Source: Polynucleobacter meluiroseus | GTDB lineage: Bacteria > Verrucomicrobiota > Verrucomicrobiia > Opitutales > UBA953 | Direction: 5' to 3' | Length of the DNA: 8,914 nucleotides | Assembly: GCA_943323725.2 (NCBI GenBank) | Contig: CALPIW020000047.1 | Location: 1 to 8,914, forward strand | Shown: positions 6,188 through 8,914 of the stretch, in pieces | How the letters are laid out: every line of letters begins with the position of its first letter | How positions within the stretch are numbered: the first letter of the stretch is position 1 | The notes under the pieces: model-generated | Told to the model about the DNA's origin: nothing | Databases searched by the model: none | The model's input: only the letters and a program-made list of their open reading frames with translations | Made by a program: the position numbers and the translations under genes

Positions 6188-7576
6188 ATGAGGTTTACCC
6201 CAACCTTGGTATTGTTCTGGTGCGCAACCCTGCTCGCCGGCAAGCCAAACATTGTCCTGATCATGTGCGATGACATGGGCTGGGCGGACCTCGGTTGTTA
6301 TGGTTCGAAGCAGAACCCCACGCCGAACATCGACCAGCTAGGGAAAGAGGGCGTACGCTTCACGAACTTCCTGGCCACGCAGGCGGTCTGTACCTCCTCG
6401 CGCGTCGCCCTCCTGACCGGATGCTATCCCAACCGACTTGGGCTGGGCGGCACGGCCCTCGGTCCGAATTCCAAGATCGGCCTGAGCAACGACGAACAGA
6501 CCTTGGGCACGCTCTTGCAGAAGGCAGGCTATCACACCGGGGTCGTCGGCAAATGGCATCTCGGCGACGCGCCGAAGTTCCTGCCGCCCTCCCATGGCTT
6601 CGACGAGTCGATGATCACGCCGTACTCGAACGACATGTGGCCCCGCGGCTATGGTCGAACCGACGAGAGCCGGCGGAAGATGTATCCGGAGCTGCCGCGC
6701 TTAGTGAACGGGCATCTCATGGGGTACACCCGTGACTGGGTCGATATGGACGCGCTGACCTCCTCGCAGGGTCTGCGGGCGGTCCGGTTCATCAAGGATA
6801 ACGCCGGCAAGGAGCAGCCGTTCTTCCTCTACCTGGCGACTTCGATGCCGCACACGCCGCTCGGCGCTTCGTCCGAATTCAAGGGCAAGCACGCCACGCC
6901 TTACGCCGACACCTTGGCGGATCTCGATCATGCCGTCGGGGCCGTCCTGCGCACTTTGCGTGAGAAGAAGGTCGAGCAGGAGACGATCGTCATCTTCACC
7001 AGCGACAATGGACCTTGGCTTAACTTCGGCCGTCATGCCGGTTCCGCCGGTCCCTTCCGTGAAGGCAAGGGCACGACTTTCGAGGGCGGCGTCCGCGTGC
7101 CGTTCATCGTCCGCTGGCCCGGCGTCGTGAAGGCCGGCAGCGAAACGGACGCCTTGGCCGCCAATATCGACGTCGTCCCGACCCTGCTGGCGGCGACCGA
7201 GGCTCCGGCGCCTAAGAACGAGATCGATGGCGTTTCGTTCCTGTCGGTCCTCAAGTCTGGGCAGCCTGCCTCCCGCGCCTCGTTCGCCTATTACTACGGC
7301 GACCGCCTCGAGGCCGTCCGCAAAGGAAAGTGGAAGCTCCACCTCCCGCATGCTTACCGCAGCTACGTCGACATGATCCCGGCGGAGCTTGACGGCTATC
7401 CCGCCAAGACGCACCAGCTCCAGATCGGATTTTCGCTCTACGACCTCGAGAAAGACCCCGGTGAAAAGGAAGACCTCGCCGCCGCCCAGCCGGAGGTCGT
7501 CAAGGAGCTGCAGGCCTTTGCCGATTCCGAACGCAAGCGTCTCGATGCGGGCAAGCGACCGGTCGGTCGCCTCTGA
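6188..7576 (+). CDS. Exported type I sulfatase (formylglycine-dependent)
   Basis: Predicted 462-residue sulfatase of the alkaline-phosphatase fold, hydrolysing sulfate esters. Expected active-site residues are present: calcium-binding D28-D29 in MCDDMGW, nucleophile C68 in C-T-S-S-R (68-72), K122 and H124 in VGKWHLG, H222 in SMPHTP, D273-N274 in TSDNG, and K294 in REGKGTTFEGG. C68 would be converted to formylglycine. The canonical motif is C-x-P-x-R or C-x-A-x-R; here the third position is Ser. A short hydrophobic segment at residues 4-17 looks like a Sec signal peptide with cleavage near LLAG, so the enzyme probably acts in the periplasm or outside. An in-frame TTG at 6152 would add 12 residues ahead of the signal peptide and is less likely. 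The C-terminal part (SLYDLEKDPGEKEDLAA) is typical of polysaccharide and arylsulfatase relatives. The sulfated substrate is not identifiable. Its TGA stop abuts the stop of the convergent HupE-like gene. Confidence 0.95.
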   Translation: MRFTPTLVLFWCATLLAGKPNIVLIMCDDMGWADLGCYGSKQNPTPNIDQLGKEGVRFTNFLATQAVCTSSRVALLTGCYPNRLGLGGTALGPNSKIGLSNDEQTLGTLLQKAGYHTGVVGKWHLGDAPKFLPPSHGFDESMITPYSNDMWPRGYGRTDESRRKMYPELPRLVNGHLMGYTRDWVDMDALTSSQGLRAVRFIKDNAGKEQPFFLYLATSMPHTPLGASSEFKGKHATPYADTLADLDHAVGAVLRTLREKKVEQETIVIFTSDNGPWLNFGRHAGSAGPFREGKGTTFEGGVRVPFIVRWPGVVKAGSETDALAANIDVVPTLLAATEAPAPKNEIDGVSFLSVLKSGQPASRASFAYYYGDRLEAVRKGKWKLHLPHAYRSYVDMIPAELDGYPAKTHQLQIGFSLYDLEKDPGEKEDLAAAQPEVVKELQAFADSERKRLDAGKRPVGRL

Positions 7577-8704
7577 TCACTCCAGGCCGAGCAGCCGCCA
7601 GAGGAAGACCCCGAAGCCGATGAGCGCGACCGTCAGGCTCAGGCCTAGGCGGATCTTCGCTTCGGGTAGGCGGGCTTTCTGTACGGTCCAGAGTGCGAGC
7701 GCGGCGGTGCCGATCACCAGGGCCTGGGCGGCTTCGACGCCGACGTTGAAGCCGATGAGGATCAAGACGATGTCGCCTGCTGACCAGTTCGCGAGGTTGT
7801 CGGCGACGGCGGCCGCGAAGCCCAGGCCATGCACGAGGCCAAACACCGCCGGGAGCACCAAAGCGGAGCGTTCCTGCAGTTGGCCGCGGAAAGCCAACCA
7901 GGCGCTGACGCCGATGGTCAGGGCGATGAAGGGCTCAATCCAAGGGCCGGGTTGACCGAGCCAGCCCATGGCCACGGCGGTCAAGGTCACGCTATGTCCG
8001 AGCGTGAAGACGAGCGAGCGGCGGAGTGCCTGACCGAGGGAGGCCGCCCCGAGGAACATCGCCAGCATGAACAAGCAGTGGTCCCAGCCGTCGGGGAGGA
8101 CATGCGCGAACCCATCGACGAACAGCGTCCGGACGGTCTCGCCCGCGGAGGCGTCCGGCGTCTCGCTGAGCGTGAGTTCGGCGGGACTGCCGGTAGTCGC
8201 GGCCATGACGACCTGGTATTCCATACCCTTGCGTAGGTTGACGAAGACCGTGCCGAGCTTGTCGGGAAAGCGAAGCCTCAGCGTATGGACGTCGGGCGGG
8301 AGATTCGCCTTCAGTTTCGCGTTCAGCATCACCGGATAGCGGTCGGCTTCTCCTTGGCGCGAGGATTGTGCGAGGATCTGCTCCGCCGTCGGGAAGGCCA
8401 GGATGACCCAGGCGACGGGACGTCCGTCGGCTTCGAGCCGGGTGCCTTCCAGGAAGCTGCGCCGACCTGGTTCGACGGCCTCGGCGAGTCGGCCGGGAGT
8501 CTGCATCAGCGCGTCGAGTTCTTTCTCCGCGGCGTCCTTGGGCGTCTGCCCCACGAAGAACGACGGGACATCGAATTTGACCGTCAACGTCAAGGCGCCC
8601 TGGTCATCGATGACGCCGAGCGCCGAGGCTTCCTGCCACTGCGCGTGCGCGCAGAGGAGCGACGGCAGAAGGGCCGAAAGCCAGAGGAGGAAAACACGCG
8701 GCAT
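7577..8704 (-). CDS. HupE/UreJ-family membrane protein
   Basis: Predicted 375-residue protein with an N-terminal signal peptide (MPRVFLLWLSALLPSLLCAHA), an extracytoplasmic domain of about residues 22-190, and a C-terminal membrane domain with about six helices (roughly 208-225, 230-250, 254-272, 281-302, 311-338, 350-372). The membrane part carries HupE/UreJ hallmarks: HVLPDGWDH (201-209), FTLGHS (233-238), FGLVHGLGFA (288-297) and FNVGVE (319-324), with conserved His and Asp/Glu inside or near helices. Related HupE and UreJ proteins are linked to nickel or other metal transport, but the longer two-domain forms with an exported N-domain are largely uncharacterised. The start at 8702-8704 is chosen because it begins the signal peptide directly. 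An alternative ATG at 8768-8770 overlaps the upstream stop as ATGA and would add 22 residues using codons unlike the rest of the gene (TGT, TTT, GAT, AGT). No hydrogenase or urease genes are in view. Confidence 0.88.
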   Translation of the reverse strand: MPRVFLLWLSALLPSLLCAHAQWQEASALGVIDDQGALTLTVKFDVPSFFVGQTPKDAAEKELDALMQTPGRLAEAVEPGRRSFLEGTRLEADGRPVAWVILAFPTAEQILAQSSRQGEADRYPVMLNAKLKANLPPDVHTLRLRFPDKLGTVFVNLRKGMEYQVVMAATTGSPAELTLSETPDASAGETVRTLFVDGFAHVLPDGWDHCLFMLAMFLGAASLGQALRRSLVFTLGHSVTLTAVAMGWLGQPGPWIEPFIALTIGVSAWLAFRGQLQERSALVLPAVFGLVHGLGFAAAVADNLANWSAGDIVLILIGFNVGVEAAQALVIGTAALALWTVQKARLPEAKIRLGLSLTVALIGFGVFLWRLLGLE

Positions 8705-8766
8705 GCGAAAATGACTACGACGACAGGCGTACGCGTTCCAATCAAAACAGCCGATCCGACGAGAGG

Positions 8767-8914
8767 TCATTTCTTCCCCTTGCCTTTGCCGCCCTTGGCT
8801 CCGCCCTTGCCGATACCGCCGCCCGCATAGGCCGGTAGGTCCTTCTTGAGCATGTCCAGGACGACCCCGAGCTTGGCCGCCTGCTCGGGCAGCGTTTTCA
8901 AGAGGTCCTTGGCC
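8767..8914 (-). CDS. Partial gene, C-terminal 48 residues; possibly sulfatase
   Basis: The minus strand is open from the window edge to a TGA at 8767-8769, giving 48 residues. A helical, charged stretch (DLLKTLPEQAAKLGVVL) is followed by PAYAGGG and then a Gly/Lys tail ending GGAKGGKGKGKK. The first part resembles the C-terminal helix of planctomycete and verrucomicrobial sulfatases (the DLA..MPEKAAEL type), so it may be the end of a second sulfatase; this is a weak inference from a short fragment. The codon pattern is GC-rich and consistent with real coding. The stop lies 62 bp before the preferred HupE start, or overlaps the alternative start as ATGA, so the two genes may be co-transcribed. 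Confidence 0.6.
   Translation of the reverse strand, partial: AKDLLKTLPEQAAKLGVVLDMLKKDLPAYAGGGIGKGGAKGGKGKGKK

Noticed and set aside
6212..6226. Lipoprotein signal in the sulfatase (Cys at residue 12)
   Set aside because: The bases before the cysteine encode LFW, which does not match a lipobox, and the cysteine lies inside the hydrophobic core.
7570..7604. CCTCTG/CAGAGG hairpin at the convergent junction
   Set aside because: A six-pair stem with a 23-base loop and no T-tract on either strand.

Overview
The window is GC-rich, gene-dense bacterial chromosome. The combination of an exported type I sulfatase, a Gfo/Idh/MocA dehydrogenase, a xylose-isomerase-like TIM-barrel protein and a mannose-6-phosphate-isomerase-like cupin suggests a polysaccharide- or glycoside-degrading member of the Planctomycetes-Verrucomicrobia group, most likely a verrucomicrobium. 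This placement is inferred from gene content and codon style only; there is no marker gene. None of the eight start codons has a recognisable Shine-Dalgarno sequence.

Layout. 1-63: an intrinsic hairpin terminator. 64-807 (-): a small two-lobed aspartic protease with two DTG motifs. 808-1031: an AT-rich intergenic segment holding four copies of a 12-bp box at exactly 21-bp steps, an inverted 8-bp repeat and a second terminator. 1032-5747 (-): a four-gene sugar operon, in transcription order aldose-epimerase-like protein, PMI-like cupin, sugar isomerase/epimerase, Gfo/Idh/MocA oxidoreductase. 5748-5849: a divergent promoter region. 5850-6128 (+): a glutaredoxin-like protein. 6188-7576 (+): an exported sulfatase with an unusual CTSSR active-site motif. 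7577-8704 (-): a HupE/UreJ-type membrane protein that converges on the sulfatase with no gap, the two stop codons together forming TGATCA. 8767-8914 (-): the C-terminal end of another gene, possibly a second sulfatase.

How the genes fit together. The mutarotase-like, isomerase-like and dehydrogenase products look like successive or alternative steps on a monosaccharide or glycoside: anomer interconversion, keto/epimer chemistry and NAD(P)-dependent oxidation of a ring hydroxyl. The neighbouring sulfatase would remove sulfate outside the cytoplasm before uptake. The actual sugar cannot be read from sequence. The main unexplained element is the helically phased repeat array at 881-955, which could be a regulator-binding array or the remains of a mobile-element end.
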